A DNA stretch of 63,096 nt from Mesorhizobium sp. WSM3626 (GTDB taxonomy: Bacteria; Pseudomonadota; Alphaproteobacteria; Rhizobiales; Rhizobiaceae), in the NCBI RefSeq assembly GCF_000513935.1, contig NZ_AZUY01000038.1, positions 229 through 63,324 of the forward strand, read 5' to 3'. Positions within the stretch are counted from its first letter, which is position 1, and each line of letters starts with the position of its first letter. The notes below the pieces were generated by a model. That model was not told the DNA's origin, made no database searches, and worked only from the letters and a program-made list of their open reading frames with translations. Shown piece after piece: positions 55,079 through 63,096 of the stretch. The translations under genes were made by a program, and so were the position numbers.

Positions 55079-55398
55079 CGCTTGTCGCCAATCCGAACAA
55101 GTGCCGCGGGTGCGGCAGCCGATGAAACCCTCTCCAGCCAATTCTACGCCCGAACGATTTCTGGAATTTTTCTGGTTTATTTCTGAATTGTGTCTGAGGC
55201 TGCGCGCGCGCTTCGCCCCGCGTAAGAACGGAACATTGGGGCATCGGGGAGTGTTGGGAAGTCTTTCGAAAGGGTCCGCCCTGATCGCCTCGGGTGCGGC
55301 AACTTTCGCATGACTCTGGCATAAATTCGCCGCACCTCGGCAAGCATCACCCGCCTCCGAGTCCAGGCTCGGGCATCCCAGTTTCGCCGGCGCCGCCT
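55079..55398. other. 320-base intergenic stretch
   Basis: It holds the promoter region of the two small secreted genes on the left and the end of the cytochrome gene on the right. An alternating GC run (TGCGCGCGCGCTTCG, about 55200) is present. No gene with a ribosome site was found. Confidence 0.4.
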
Positions 55399-55785
55399 CT
55401 ACTGCTTGGCGGCGGCTTCCAGGTAGGCGATCACATTGGCGATGTCGGCATCGTTCGGGAGCCCGGCGAAGGGCATCTTGTTGCCGGGCACCTTTGTCTT
55501 CGGCGACTTGATGTATTCAGCGATATTGGCCTCGTCCCAGACCAGCCCGCCTGCACCCGCCTTCTTCATCGCGTCGGAATATTTGGCCTGGAAGCTCGGC
55601 AGCGAACCTGCCTTTCGGCCGATGACGCCGTGCAAGGAGGGACCGATCTTGTCCTTGTCGGTCGCCGCTTCATGGCAGACCATGCATTTGGTGAAGATCT
55701 TCTTGCCGGCATCGGCATCGCCCGCTGCAAAGGCCGGAATGGTCGCGATAAATGAAATTGCAAGAACGGCCGCGGTCAGTCTCAT
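55399..55785 (-). CDS. Small c-type cytochrome (class I, cytochrome c2-like)
   Basis: Electron carrier of the periplasm, 128 residues. The signal peptide (residues 1-20, ending IPAFA) precedes the heme site CMVCH at residues 34-38. The sixth ligand is the methionine in NKMPFAGLPND. GAGGGAGGAG lies before the ATG at 55785. It stands two kilobases from a cytochrome c oxidase operon on the same strand and could donate electrons to it, though the genes between make cotranscription unlikely. Confidence 0.88.
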   Translation of the reverse strand: MRLTAAVLAISFIATIPAFAAGDADAGKKIFTKCMVCHEAATDKDKIGPSLHGVIGRKAGSLPSFQAKYSDAMKKAGAGGLVWDEANIAEYIKSPKTKVPGNKMPFAGLPNDADIANVIAYLEAAAKQ

Positions 55786-56111
55786 GGCATTCTCCTCCCT
55801 CAAATCGGCGCTGTCCGCACCGTGGATGCGATCGCATGTCGCCCGAAAGTAACCTTGGTTTTGGGACAGCGACATGCACAAGGCTAAAATTAGCGGGTTG
55901 CATGGCTACTTTTCGACGCCACGCGCTACAATGCCGCGCAGGGTAACGCATCACGCCGTATTTAGGTTGCAGATCGGGCCGCCGAACGCGACAAGGCCTG
56001 GGAACAATGCTATGATCCCGGCGGTGCAGGTCGCGGTTTCGCGTGGCCAGTCACGCAGACGGCAGCACCGAAAGCCGCGACCGAACCGGGCCCGATCCTG
56101 GAGGAATGGTC
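55786..56111. other. 326-base divergent promoter region
   Basis: It separates the cytochrome c gene from the DUF2189 gene. TATGAT at 56011-56016, with CGACAA about 16 bases before it, is a possible promoter for DUF2189. No gene was found. Confidence 0.35.
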
Positions 56112-56960
56112 ATGGCAAATTTCCATGTCTACGCAGCAGGCACCGGCAGCAAGCTCGAACATCCCGCTATCCGCCGGATAGGGGTTGCGGATGTTTTTGA
56201 CGCGCTTCGCCGGGGATTTGACGATTTTTGGGAAAAACCCTCGCACTACGTCTTTTTATGCCTGATCTATCCGGTTGCCGGTATCGTACTGATCACCTGG
56301 AGCTCCGGCGGCAACGCGCTTCAGCTCGTCTACCCACTGATGACCGGCTTCGCGCTTCTGGGCCCCTTCGCCGCGCTTGGCCTCTACGAGATCAGCCGCC
56401 GGCGCGAACAGCAACTCGACGCGTCGTGGCGACATGCCTTCGACGTCCGAAAATCGCCCGCCATGCCGGCTATCGCCGCTCTCGGGGTCATGCTGGTGGT
56501 GCTGTTCATCGCCTGGCTGGTAACCGCGCGCGCGCTCTATGGGTACCTCTATGGCGACGCCGCGCCGGCATCGTTCTTCAGCTTTATCGCAGATGTGCTG
56601 ACCACGCAGCGCGGCTGGACGCTGATCATTCTGGGCAACCTCATCGGCTTTCTGTTTGCCCTTGTCGTGCTCAGCACCACGGTCGTCGCCTTCCCGCTGC
56701 TGCTCGACCGCGACATCGGCGCCTACGCGGCTGTCGAGACTTCGGCGCGAGCGGTCATGACGAACCCCGTGCCGTTGCTGCTGTGGGGTCTCATCGTCGC
56801 CGTTGCACTGGGTCTCGGCTCGCTGCCGCTGCTCGTCGGGCTGGCCGTGGTCCTGCCCGTGCTCGGCCATTCGACCTGGCACCTTTACCGCAAGCTGATC
56901 GAACCGATGCCAGCCCCTGCTCCTGCCCCAGCCAAGGCAAAAACACGCAAAGGGAGCTGA
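56112..56960 (+). CDS. DUF2189-family membrane protein
   Basis: A 282-residue inner-membrane protein with about six helices. IRRIGVADVFDALRRGFDDF and the following helix are the DUF2189 opening. TGFALLGPFAALGLYEISRR and VVAFPLLLDRDIGAYAAVET are family blocks. The start at 56112 has GGAGG seven bases ahead; an ATG six bases earlier would sit on that site. The C-terminus is Ala/Pro/Lys-rich. Function unknown; the gene often lies beside respiratory genes, as it does here. Confidence 0.85.
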   Translation: MANFHVYAAGTGSKLEHPAIRRIGVADVFDALRRGFDDFWEKPSHYVFLCLIYPVAGIVLITWSSGGNALQLVYPLMTGFALLGPFAALGLYEISRRREQQLDASWRHAFDVRKSPAMPAIAALGVMLVVLFIAWLVTARALYGYLYGDAAPASFFSFIADVLTTQRGWTLIILGNLIGFLFALVVLSTTVVAFPLLLDRDIGAYAAVETSARAVMTNPVPLLLWGLIVAVALGLGSLPLLVGLAVVLPVLGHSTWHLYRKLIEPMPAPAPAPAKAKTRKGS

Positions 56961-57055
56961 CCCGACTTGCCCGATGCATGCGCGCAAGGGTGACGCGGCA
57001 ATGACATGCACAAAATAGAGGCGGCGTCGTCTTGCCGCCGATTGCTCGACGAAGG

Positions 57056-57089
57056 AGAGGCGCCCACCCTGTAAAGAGGCGGGCGCTCT
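57056..57089 (+). terminator. Terminator between DUF2189 and YbaK-type genes
   Basis: AGAGGCGCCC pairs with GGGCGCTCT (one bulge) over a 15-base loop and is followed by TGTT. It lies 95 bases after the DUF2189 stop and four bases from the convergent gene's stop. Confidence 0.45.
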
Positions 57090-57092
57090 TGT

Positions 57093-57563
57093 TCACGCCG
57101 GATGGCTGAAGCGAGCGACCCGCGCATCCCTCAGCAGATTGCGGAAGTCGCCGCCCGTGACATGCACCAGGGTCTTGTGATCGCCGGCTTCGAAATAGAC
57201 ATCGTCTTCCGCGCCAAAGCTTTCGTCGAGAATGACCGGCACGCCATAGGCGGCGCCCAAGGGCGGCACGGCGCCAATGTCGCAATCGCTGAACACCTCG
57301 CCGATTTCATCTTCGGAAGCGAGGCCCAGCCGTCTGTCGACCACGTCTTGCAACGTGTTGAACTCGACCCGGTGGCTGCTCGGAACCACCGCCAGCGCAT
57401 AGCCCATCTCGTGATGGACCAGCACCGATTTGGCGAGTCGTCGGCCCGGAACATGAGCTGCCTGCGCCGTCTGGCTGCTGGTCGAGGTTCGGTGGTGGGC
57501 AACGGTATCGTAGGCGATGCCCTTGCCGGCAATATAGTCCTGGAGTTTCCTTGCGATCGTCAT
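57093..57563 (-). CDS. YbaK/EbsC-family aminoacyl-tRNA deacylase
   Basis: Removes wrongly attached amino acids from tRNA. The 156-residue protein has the conserved lysine in AKSVLVHHEMGYALAVVPSS, and GAVPPLGAAYGVPVILDESF with the GxxPP loop. Length is right for the family. It precedes the cytochrome oxidase operon in sequence but is downstream of it on the same strand, 105 bases from subunit IV. It may be YbaK-like or ProX-like; the tRNA target is unknown. Confidence 0.85.
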   Translation of the reverse strand: MTIARKLQDYIAGKGIAYDTVAHHRTSTSSQTAQAAHVPGRRLAKSVLVHHEMGYALAVVPSSHRVEFNTLQDVVDRRLGLASEDEIGEVFSDCDIGAVPPLGAAYGVPVILDESFGAEDDVYFEAGDHKTLVHVTGGDFRNLLRDARVARFSHPA

Positions 57564-57668
57564 CGTAGGCGCCTTTCTGTTGGAGGTGGGGACGCGTCAG
57601 AGAACGTGGCACCCATTGTCCTCCCGTCATTTTTCCTGTCAACGAAGAAACGCGATCCGGCGAGCCGT

Positions 57669-58052
57669 CTATGGCCCCATGCCGAATGACAAGACACGGG
57701 TCAGCTCGGTGTAGCCGGACTCCAGAACCATGATCCACACGAACACCAGGATCAGCAGCGGCGGCACCAGGATCGCATAGGCAAGCGCCAGCCGCTCCCA
57801 GGCCATGTGCATGAACACGGCGACGATCAGCCCTGCCTTGAGCATCATGAAGGTGAGGATCAGGCCCCATCTGAGATAGCCCTGGAGGCCGAAATAGTCG
57901 ATGCTGTAGGAGCCGGCGCTGAGGACGAACAGCCAGCCCCAGACGACGAGATAAAGCCTGATCGGGTGCTGCTGGCCTTCCGCGTGCCCCACCGCCTGGG
58001 CGGGAGCGGCGTGTCCTTGCAGCCCGTGTTCGCGCGCTTCTGCCTGTGCCAT
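57669..58052 (-). CDS. Cytochrome c oxidase subunit IV-like protein
   Basis: A 127-residue membrane protein with three helices. The tail is short. The segment LTFMMLKAGLIVAVFMHMAW is the COX4_pro pattern. The N-terminus (about 30 residues) is His/Ala/Gln-rich and soluble. GAGGTGGAG lies before the ATG. It is the last gene of the oxidase operon, nine bases after subunit III. Confidence 0.87.
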   Translation of the reverse strand: MAQAEAREHGLQGHAAPAQAVGHAEGQQHPIRLYLVVWGWLFVLSAGSYSIDYFGLQGYLRWGLILTFMMLKAGLIVAVFMHMAWERLALAYAILVPPLLILVFVWIMVLESGYTELTRVLSFGMGP

Positions 58053-58061
58053 CGCTCCACC

Positions 58062-58784
58062 TCACCAAAGATAGAAGAATGCGAAGATGAACACCCACAC
58101 CAGGTCGACGAAGTGCCAGTAGAGCCCCATGATCTCGACGCTCTCGTACTGGCCGCGCCGGCTGGTGAAGAACCCGCGCGCGCCGGCTTCGAAGTCGCCG
58201 CGCCACACCTTGCGCGCGGTGATCAACAGGAAGATCACTCCGATGGTGACATGGGTGCCGTGGAACCCGGTGATCATGAAGAAGGATGAACCGAATTGCA
58301 CGGCGCCCCAGGGATTTCCCCAGGGCCGCACGCCCTCGGTGATGAGCTTCGTCCATTCGAACGCCTGCATGCCGACGAAGGTCGCGCCGAGCGCGGCGGT
58401 GACGAGCATCAGCACCGCCGTCTTCCTGCGATCGTGCCGGTAGCCGAAATTGACCGCCATCGCCATCGTGCCGCTCGACGAGATCAGGACGAAAGTCATG
58501 ATCGCGATCAGGATCAGCGGAATGTCGCTGCCGAACAGATGCAGCGCGAAAACCTCGCTCGGGTTGGGCCAAGGCACCGTCGTCGACATACGCGCGGTCA
58601 TGTAGGACAACAGGAAGCAGCCAAAGATGAACGTGTCGCTGAGCAGGAAGATCCACATCATGGCCTTGCCCCAGGAGACGTTCTTGAACGCCCTCTGGTC
58701 GGACGACCAGTCGGCCGCGATGCCGCGCAGGCCCGGCGGCCGCGGAGCGACCGGTGCGGCGTGTTCCAGCGTGGTCTCGGCCAT
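58062..58784 (-). CDS. Cytochrome c oxidase subunit III (CoxO-like)
   Basis: A 240-residue integral membrane protein with about seven helices. SWGKAMMWIFLLSDTFIFGC at residues about 36-55 and GFHGTHVTIGVIFLLITARK near residue 190 are diagnostic. ATG 58784 is chosen because GGAGG is then at a normal distance; ATG 58790 is too close. The end reads YWHFVDLVWVFIFAFFYLW. With CoxP it gives the operon two subunit III genes, as in the coxMNOP oxidase. Confidence 0.9.
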   Translation of the reverse strand: MAETTLEHAAPVAPRPPGLRGIAADWSSDQRAFKNVSWGKAMMWIFLLSDTFIFGCFLLSYMTARMSTTVPWPNPSEVFALHLFGSDIPLILIAIMTFVLISSSGTMAMAVNFGYRHDRRKTAVLMLVTAALGATFVGMQAFEWTKLITEGVRPWGNPWGAVQFGSSFFMITGFHGTHVTIGVIFLLITARKVWRGDFEAGARGFFTSRRGQYESVEIMGLYWHFVDLVWVFIFAFFYLW

Positions 58785-58823
58785 GAGCATTTCCTCCTTC
58801 GGTACGGCCCGTCGCGCGGCCGT

Positions 58824-59528
58824 CTAGGTCAAGAGCCCCCGGCAGATGTCGATCACGTTATCCGCCCAGCCCATGAGCACGCAGAAAAGCACCAGCCAGA
58901 CGGCAAGCAGGATGTGCCAGTATATGGCGCAGAGCTCGGTCGACAGAACGAGGCTTCCGGACCGGGCGCCTTGCCATGCGCGCACATTGACCCGGCCGAG
59001 CGCCACCAATCCGCCGATGATGTGAAGGCCGTGCATCGCGGTCAGCAGATAGAAGAAGCTGGCGGCAGGGTTCTCTGTCGCGAAATAGCCTTCGGCGGCG
59101 AAATCGCGCCAGGCGAGCAATTGCCCGGCCAGGAAAGCCACCGATGCCAGGGCGCCGGCGAGAAGGGCGAGCCGGAGATTGTCCAGTCGGGCTTTGTGCG
59201 CGGCAGACACCGCGCCTTGCAGCGCCAAGCTCGCCAGCACCAGCATGGCGGTGTTGAGCCACAGCAGCTTCGGGGCTGGAGCGGCCTGCCAGTCGGCATA
59301 GTCCATGCGCATGACATAGGCGCTGATCATGAGCGCGAAGAGCGCGCCGACCACGGCAAGGAACACGCCGAGCCCGATCTTGGCCGGATGCATGAGCGAC
59401 GCTTCCGTCTGCGGAAACGCCGTGACCGGCCCGGCCTCGAGCCACGGCTTGGACATCAGCCGCTGGCGCGACAGCCACCAGCCGACAACGCCGGTTACGG
59501 CTACCAGCAAGATCAGGATCACGATCAT
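58824..59528 (-). CDS. Second cytochrome c oxidase subunit III-like protein (CoxP-like)
   Basis: A 234-residue membrane protein of the heme-copper oxidase subunit III family. It has seven helices, the first at residues 2-20. FFYLLTAMHGLHIIGGLVAL and CAIYWHILLAVWLVLFCVLM are family blocks near the C-terminus. Its start overlaps the subunit I stop by ATGA. It lies between subunit I and the other subunit III, the order known for coxMNOP. One of the two may have a distinct role in proton uptake or assembly; unproven. Confidence 0.87.
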   Translation of the reverse strand: MIVILILLVAVTGVVGWWLSRQRLMSKPWLEAGPVTAFPQTEASLMHPAKIGLGVFLAVVGALFALMISAYVMRMDYADWQAAPAPKLLWLNTAMLVLASLALQGAVSAAHKARLDNLRLALLAGALASVAFLAGQLLAWRDFAAEGYFATENPAASFFYLLTAMHGLHIIGGLVALGRVNVRAWQGARSGSLVLSTELCAIYWHILLAVWLVLFCVLMGWADNVIDICRGLLT

Positions 59529-61300
59529 GCGGGACCGCCTTGCGTCAATGGGCGCGGATCGTTCTGTGCAATGAAGTCTTCCGGCGCGCCGGGCACGCTA
59601 TAGTCGTAGGCCCAGCGGTAGACCACCGGCAGCTCCTTGCCGAAATTGCCGTGCGGCGGCGGCGTGCCGGCCGTCTGCCACTCGAGCGTCGTCGCCCGCC
59701 ACGGATTGTCGCCTGCCGGCCGCCCATGGCGAATGCTCCACAGCAGGTTGAACAGGAACACCATCTGGGCGAAGCCGACGACCAGCGCGGCCACGGTGAT
59801 GAACGCGTTCAGCGTATGCACCGAAGGCGGGACGAAGGCCGTATCGCCGAGTTCGGGATAGCGGCGCGGCACGCCGACCAGCCCGACATAGTGCATCGGG
59901 AAGAAGATCAGGTAGGTACCGATGAAGGTCACCCAGAAGTGGAAGCGGCCCATCGCCTCGTTGAGCATCCGGCCGGTGATCTTGGGGTACCAATGATAGA
60001 TCGCACCGAATACCACCATGATGGGCGCCACGCCCATCACCATGTGAAAATGCGCGACGACGAACATCGTATCCGACAGCGGCACGTCGACCACCACATT
60101 GCCGAGGAACAGCCCGGTCAGCCCGCCATTGACGAAGGTGACGATGAAAGAGAGCGCAAACAGCATCGGGATGGTCAGGTGGATGTCGCCGCGCCACAAT
60201 GTCAGCACCCAATTGTAGACCTTGATGGCGGTGGGGATGGCGATGATCAGCGTGGTGGTGGCGAAGAAGAAGCCGAAATAGGGATGCATGCCCGAGACAT
60301 ACATGTGGTGCGCCCAGACGACGAAGGAGAGCGCGCCGATGCTGACGATCGCCCACACCATCATGCGATAGCCGAAGATGTTCTTGCGCGCATGCGTGCT
60401 GATGAGGTCGGAGACGATGCCGAAGGCGGGCAGCGCCACGATGTAGACTTCAGGATGGCCGAAGAACCAGAACAGGTGCTGGAACATGATCGGGCTGCCG
60501 CCATCGTGCGGCAGCGGGTTGGCGCCCATTTCCACGATCGCCGGCATGAAGAAACTCGAGCCGATCGCGCGGTCGAACAGCATCATGACGCAGGCCACGA
60601 AGAGCGCCGGAAAGGCCAGCAGCGCCATGACCGTGGCTGTGAAAATACCCCAGACGGTCAGCGGCAGGCGCATCAGCGTCATGCCGCGCGTGCGACCCTG
60701 AAGCACGGTCACCACATAGTTGAGGCCGCCCATGGTGAAACCGATGATGAACAGGATCAGCGACACGAGCATCAGGATGATGCCCCAATCCTGCCCGCCG
60801 GGCGTGCCCGAGGTGATGGCCTGCGGCGGATAGAGCGTCCAACCGGCGCCTGTCGGTCCACCCGGCGCAAAGAAGCTGCCGACGAGCACCAAAACGGCAA
60901 GCAGATAGATCCAGTAGCTCAGCATGTTGACATAGGGAAACACCATGTCGCGTGCGCCGACCATCAACGGAATGAGGTAATTGCCGAAGCCGCCAAGGAA
61001 CAGCGCGGTCAGGAGGTAGATCACCATGATCATGCCGTGCATGGTCATGAATTGATAATACATGTCCGGCGAGATGGACGCGAAAGTGTCGGGAAAACCA
61101 AGCTTCAGGCGCATCAGCCAGGACAGCACCAGCGCGACGAGCCCGATGGACAGCGCGGTGCCGGCATATTGGATGGCGATGACCTTGGCGTCTTGTGAAA
61201 AGACGTATCTCGTCCACCAGCTGTGCGGGTGATAGAGTTCCACCTCCGCCACTTCCGCGGCCGGAATGAAGTCTGCTCCATGAGGCGTGACGTCAACCAT
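59525..61300 (-). CDS. Cytochrome c oxidase subunit I (CoxN-like)
   Basis: Catalytic subunit with hemes and copper B, 591 residues and twelve helices. FMTMHGMIMVIYLLTALFLG gives a heme ligand, WFFGHPEVYIVALPAFGIVS the copper-B site with the cross-linked His-Tyr and the glutamate of type A1 oxidases, WAHHMYVSGM more copper ligands, and AHFHMVMGVAPIMVVFGAIY the heme histidines. It is 54 bases after subunit II and overlaps the next gene. Confidence 0.93.
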   Translation of the reverse strand: MVDVTPHGADFIPAAEVAEVELYHPHSWWTRYVFSQDAKVIAIQYAGTALSIGLVALVLSWLMRLKLGFPDTFASISPDMYYQFMTMHGMIMVIYLLTALFLGGFGNYLIPLMVGARDMVFPYVNMLSYWIYLLAVLVLVGSFFAPGGPTGAGWTLYPPQAITSGTPGGQDWGIILMLVSLILFIIGFTMGGLNYVVTVLQGRTRGMTLMRLPLTVWGIFTATVMALLAFPALFVACVMMLFDRAIGSSFFMPAIVEMGANPLPHDGGSPIMFQHLFWFFGHPEVYIVALPAFGIVSDLISTHARKNIFGYRMMVWAIVSIGALSFVVWAHHMYVSGMHPYFGFFFATTTLIIAIPTAIKVYNWVLTLWRGDIHLTIPMLFALSFIVTFVNGGLTGLFLGNVVVDVPLSDTMFVVAHFHMVMGVAPIMVVFGAIYHWYPKITGRMLNEAMGRFHFWVTFIGTYLIFFPMHYVGLVGVPRRYPELGDTAFVPPSVHTLNAFITVAALVVGFAQMVFLFNLLWSIRHGRPAGDNPWRATTLEWQTAGTPPPHGNFGKELPVVYRWAYDYSVPGAPEDFIAQNDPRPLTQGGPA

Positions 61301-61354
61301 CCCTGAACCTCTCCGCTCGTTCCGGTCCTCCTCGGGGCCGGTTTCATCAATGCC

Positions 61355-62200
61355 TTACTCTGCCTTCGCCTGTGCCGTCGCCGGTGCGGCAAGCACGCCC
61401 ACCTTGGCGGGTGCCGACATCTGGGCAAAGGTCGACTGCTGCTGCAGCCAGGCCAGATAATCCTCCGGGGTGTCGACCTTCACGACGCCACGCATGAAGG
61501 CGTGACCGACGCCGCAAAGCTCGGCGCAAAGAACTTCGAAACTCCCTGTCTTAGTGGGGGTGAACCAGAAATAGGTGACGGTGCCGGGAACCATGTCCAT
61601 CTTGGCGCGGAACTCCGGCACGTAGAAATCATGCAGCACGTCGATCGAGCGCAGCAACACCTTAACCGGCTTGCCGATCGGCAGATGCAGATCGGTCGCC
61701 ACGACGACGACATCGTCCTGACCGTTCGGGTCCTGTGGGTTGATGCCAAGCGGGTTCTCGGAACCGATGAGCCGGGCGTTCGAGGTGCCAAGCTTGCCGT
61801 CCGCGCCAGGCAGGCGGAAGCTCCATTGCCATTGCTGCGCAACGACCTCGATCTCGGTCGCGTCCTTGGGAACGGTGACGAACTGGCTCCACACGAACAG
61901 CCCAGGCGCCAGCAATGCCGCGACGCCGACAGCGGTGACCACGGTCAGCCAGGATTCGAGCCTCCTGCTTTCGGGCTCGTAGTGCGCCTTCTGCCCTTCC
62001 TTGTGCCGGAAGCGGTACACGCAATATGCCATGAACAGCACGACAGCGGAGAAGACCGTCCCGGTGATCCAGAATGTGATGACGAGAGTGCTGTCGATAT
62101 AGCCCCAGTTGGAGGCTATAGGCGTCCACCACCAAGGGCTCAGCACATGGAACAGCACCGAGCCGACGACAATCAGAACGAGTACGAGCACAACGGCCAC
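61355..62200 (-). CDS. Cytochrome c oxidase subunit II (CoxM-like)
   Basis: Electron-entry subunit of 281 residues. Two helices anchor the N-terminus; the C-terminal cupredoxin domain has the copper-A site CAELCGVGHAFM near residue 225, with the aromatic patch QQWQWSFRLPG. The start is GTG at 62200, after GGGAGG. It is the first gene of the operon II, I, III-like, III, IV. There is no fused cytochrome c domain, so a separate cytochrome c must donate electrons. Confidence 0.93.
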   Translation of the reverse strand: MAVVLVLVLIVVGSVLFHVLSPWWWTPIASNWGYIDSTLVITFWITGTVFSAVVLFMAYCVYRFRHKEGQKAHYEPESRRLESWLTVVTAVGVAALLAPGLFVWSQFVTVPKDATEIEVVAQQWQWSFRLPGADGKLGTSNARLIGSENPLGINPQDPNGQDDVVVVATDLHLPIGKPVKVLLRSIDVLHDFYVPEFRAKMDMVPGTVTYFWFTPTKTGSFEVLCAELCGVGHAFMRGVVKVDTPEDYLAWLQQQSTFAQMSAPAKVGVLAAPATAQAKAE

Positions 62201-62659
62201 CCTCGGTTCCTCCCGGCGTTCCGAGGGACTCTGTCCCGCAGGAAGGCCGCGCTCATTATGCGCGACTTACTTCGGAAATACTAGGGGAGGTGGCTGGCGG
62301 GAGGAACGTCATACTTCGCAGGGGCGACGCGCGCGCGGCGGACGGTGAAGAGCGAGGCGGGGCAGCGAGGGACAGCGCGGATTGACCGGAAGAAGCGGGC
62401 CGCGGCGCGCTCGGAAGGCTCGGGGTTCCTCGCCCCCGCGGAGTGGGGTTCCGAAGGACGGGCGAGACCCGTGCCTCGCCGGCAGGTGGCTCGGCGAAGC
62501 GGACACGAAGGGGCGAGCGCCATACGCGGCAGAGTCCTCGCCTTACGAGGGGAAATCTCCAATCCTCAATTGCCCGTTGAAGCCCGCGCCCGCTTCCGCT
62601 AAGAAGCCGTGACTTGCCGGTTCACTGGCTGGTTCGTTTTCTGGACCCTTCTCCTGAAA
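62201..62659. other. 459-base GC-rich stretch without a supported gene
   Basis: It holds the oxidase promoter at its left end. The middle (about 62290-62560) is GC-rich. On both strands it encodes Arg/Pro/Ala-rich frames without ribosome sites, of a kind often seen in rhizobial intergenic regions. Possibly a degenerate repeat. Confidence 0.4.
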
Positions 62660-62736
<77 letters not shown>

Positions 62737-62762
62737 ATTTCAAGCGGTCCATAGGTTACGGT

Positions 62763-63095
62763 TTATACCGGAGACATGGGTAACACTTTTGGCCCGAACG
62801 GGTTTTGGAGTGGTTCGAGCCTGCATGTCTCATCGTCGAAATATCCCAAATCGTAGTCCATGAAGCTGGCCAGCCAGATGTGATCCTCGACCTGTTTGAT
62901 GCCGACGGTCTGGCCGGCGAAGACGAGGCTGAGATTGATCTTCTTTCTGTTATAGCAGATGCGGCCGCAGGTGGTGACGGTGACGGCCTTGTCGTGAAAC
63001 GGATAATCGAGATCGGGCAGGCCGGCATAGGGCCGCGTTGAGGGTGCGTAACGCTCTGCCGGGCAGTCCATGCCGAGCGCCTGGTGGGGGCGTTC
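62763..63095 (-). mobile_element. IS481-type transposase, C-terminal part, cut by the window end
   Basis: An open minus-strand frame runs from beyond the window to a stop at 62763. It begins ERPHQALGMDCPAERYAPST, the end of an IS481/IS3-like integrase core with the catalytic-glutamate region lying beyond the window. It continues to a beta-rich tail ending KVLPMSPV. The insertion sequence's end must lie between 62737 and about 62763, just past tRNA-Arg. The inverted repeat probably overlaps the last codons. Only about 110 codons are visible, so completeness is unknown. Confidence 0.8.
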
Positions 63096-63096
63096 A

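Noticed and set aside
62281..62562. 93-codon minus-strand frame upstream of the oxidase operon
   Set aside because: Pro/Arg/Ser-rich peptide of the kind made by GC-rich intergenic repeats; no ribosome site.

Overview
This window looks like chromosomal sequence from an alphaproteobacterium of the Rhizobiales, most likely Mesorhizobium or a close relative. The reasons are a high-GC, gene-dense layout rich in ABC transporters, a urease cluster of rhizobial type, a sorbitol/mannitol smo/mtl-type locus, proteins closely resembling NodF and NodE, and short palindromic intergenic repeats (for example the CCCCCTCTGTCCTGCCGG family). No plasmid, phage or symbiosis-island hallmark is seen. The only mobile-element gene is an IS481-type transposase fragment at the right edge. 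The genus is inferred from memory of gene families, not from a search.

Layout. 0.1-4.9 kb: a branched-chain-amino-acid/amide-type ABC transporter (binding protein, livH, livM, livG, livF, minus strand). 5-8 kb: a polytopic membrane protein whose 5' end lies in a small inverted-repeat element, then pncB. 8.1-12.6 kb: a LysR regulator divergent from a ureohydrolase (agmatinase/guanidino-acid hydrolase family) and a polar-amino-acid ABC transporter that has no ATPase gene. 12.6-16.3 kb: small proteins, a MATE exporter and an AraC regulator. 16.5-21.8 kb: sugar/polyol ABC system 1 with an MDR polyol dehydrogenase. 21.8-30.7 kb: convergent to it, polyol ABC system 2 (smoEFGK-like) with a short-chain dehydrogenase, mannitol dehydrogenase, HAD phosphatase and FGGY kinase. 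30.9-34.8 kb: a LysR, a DUF1127 protein, the SorC-family regulator, a HAD phosphatase and a class II aldolase.

34.8-44.3 kb: the urease locus (ureD, ureA, DUF1272, hupE/ureJ-like, ureB, two small genes on the opposite strand, ureC, DUF29, membrane protein, GST, ureE, ureF, DUF3995, ureG). 44.5-46 kb: a NodF-like acyl carrier protein and a NodE-like ketosynthase. 46-54 kb: GST, an Ala/Lys-rich protein, a FrcK-like kinase, aldose epimerase, a large membrane coiled-coil protein, a D,D-carboxypeptidase, a DUF1003 protein and exonuclease III. 54-57.6 kb: small secreted proteins, cytochrome c, DUF2189 and a YbaK-type deacylase. 57.7-62.2 kb: a five-gene cytochrome c oxidase operon (II, I, III-like, III, IV) resembling coxMNOP. 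62.6 kb to end: tRNA-Arg(CCG) and the IS481 fragment.

How they fit together. The ureohydrolase would release urea from a guanidino compound, and the urease would split urea to ammonia; the Liv-type transporter may bring in amides or amino acids. The two polyol systems would import sugar alcohols, oxidise them to ketoses and phosphorylate them. The most unusual items are the NodFE-like pair with an HSL instead of DSL phosphopantetheine motif, the urease cluster interleaved with non-urease genes, the inverted-repeat elements, and several exact operator-like palindromes.
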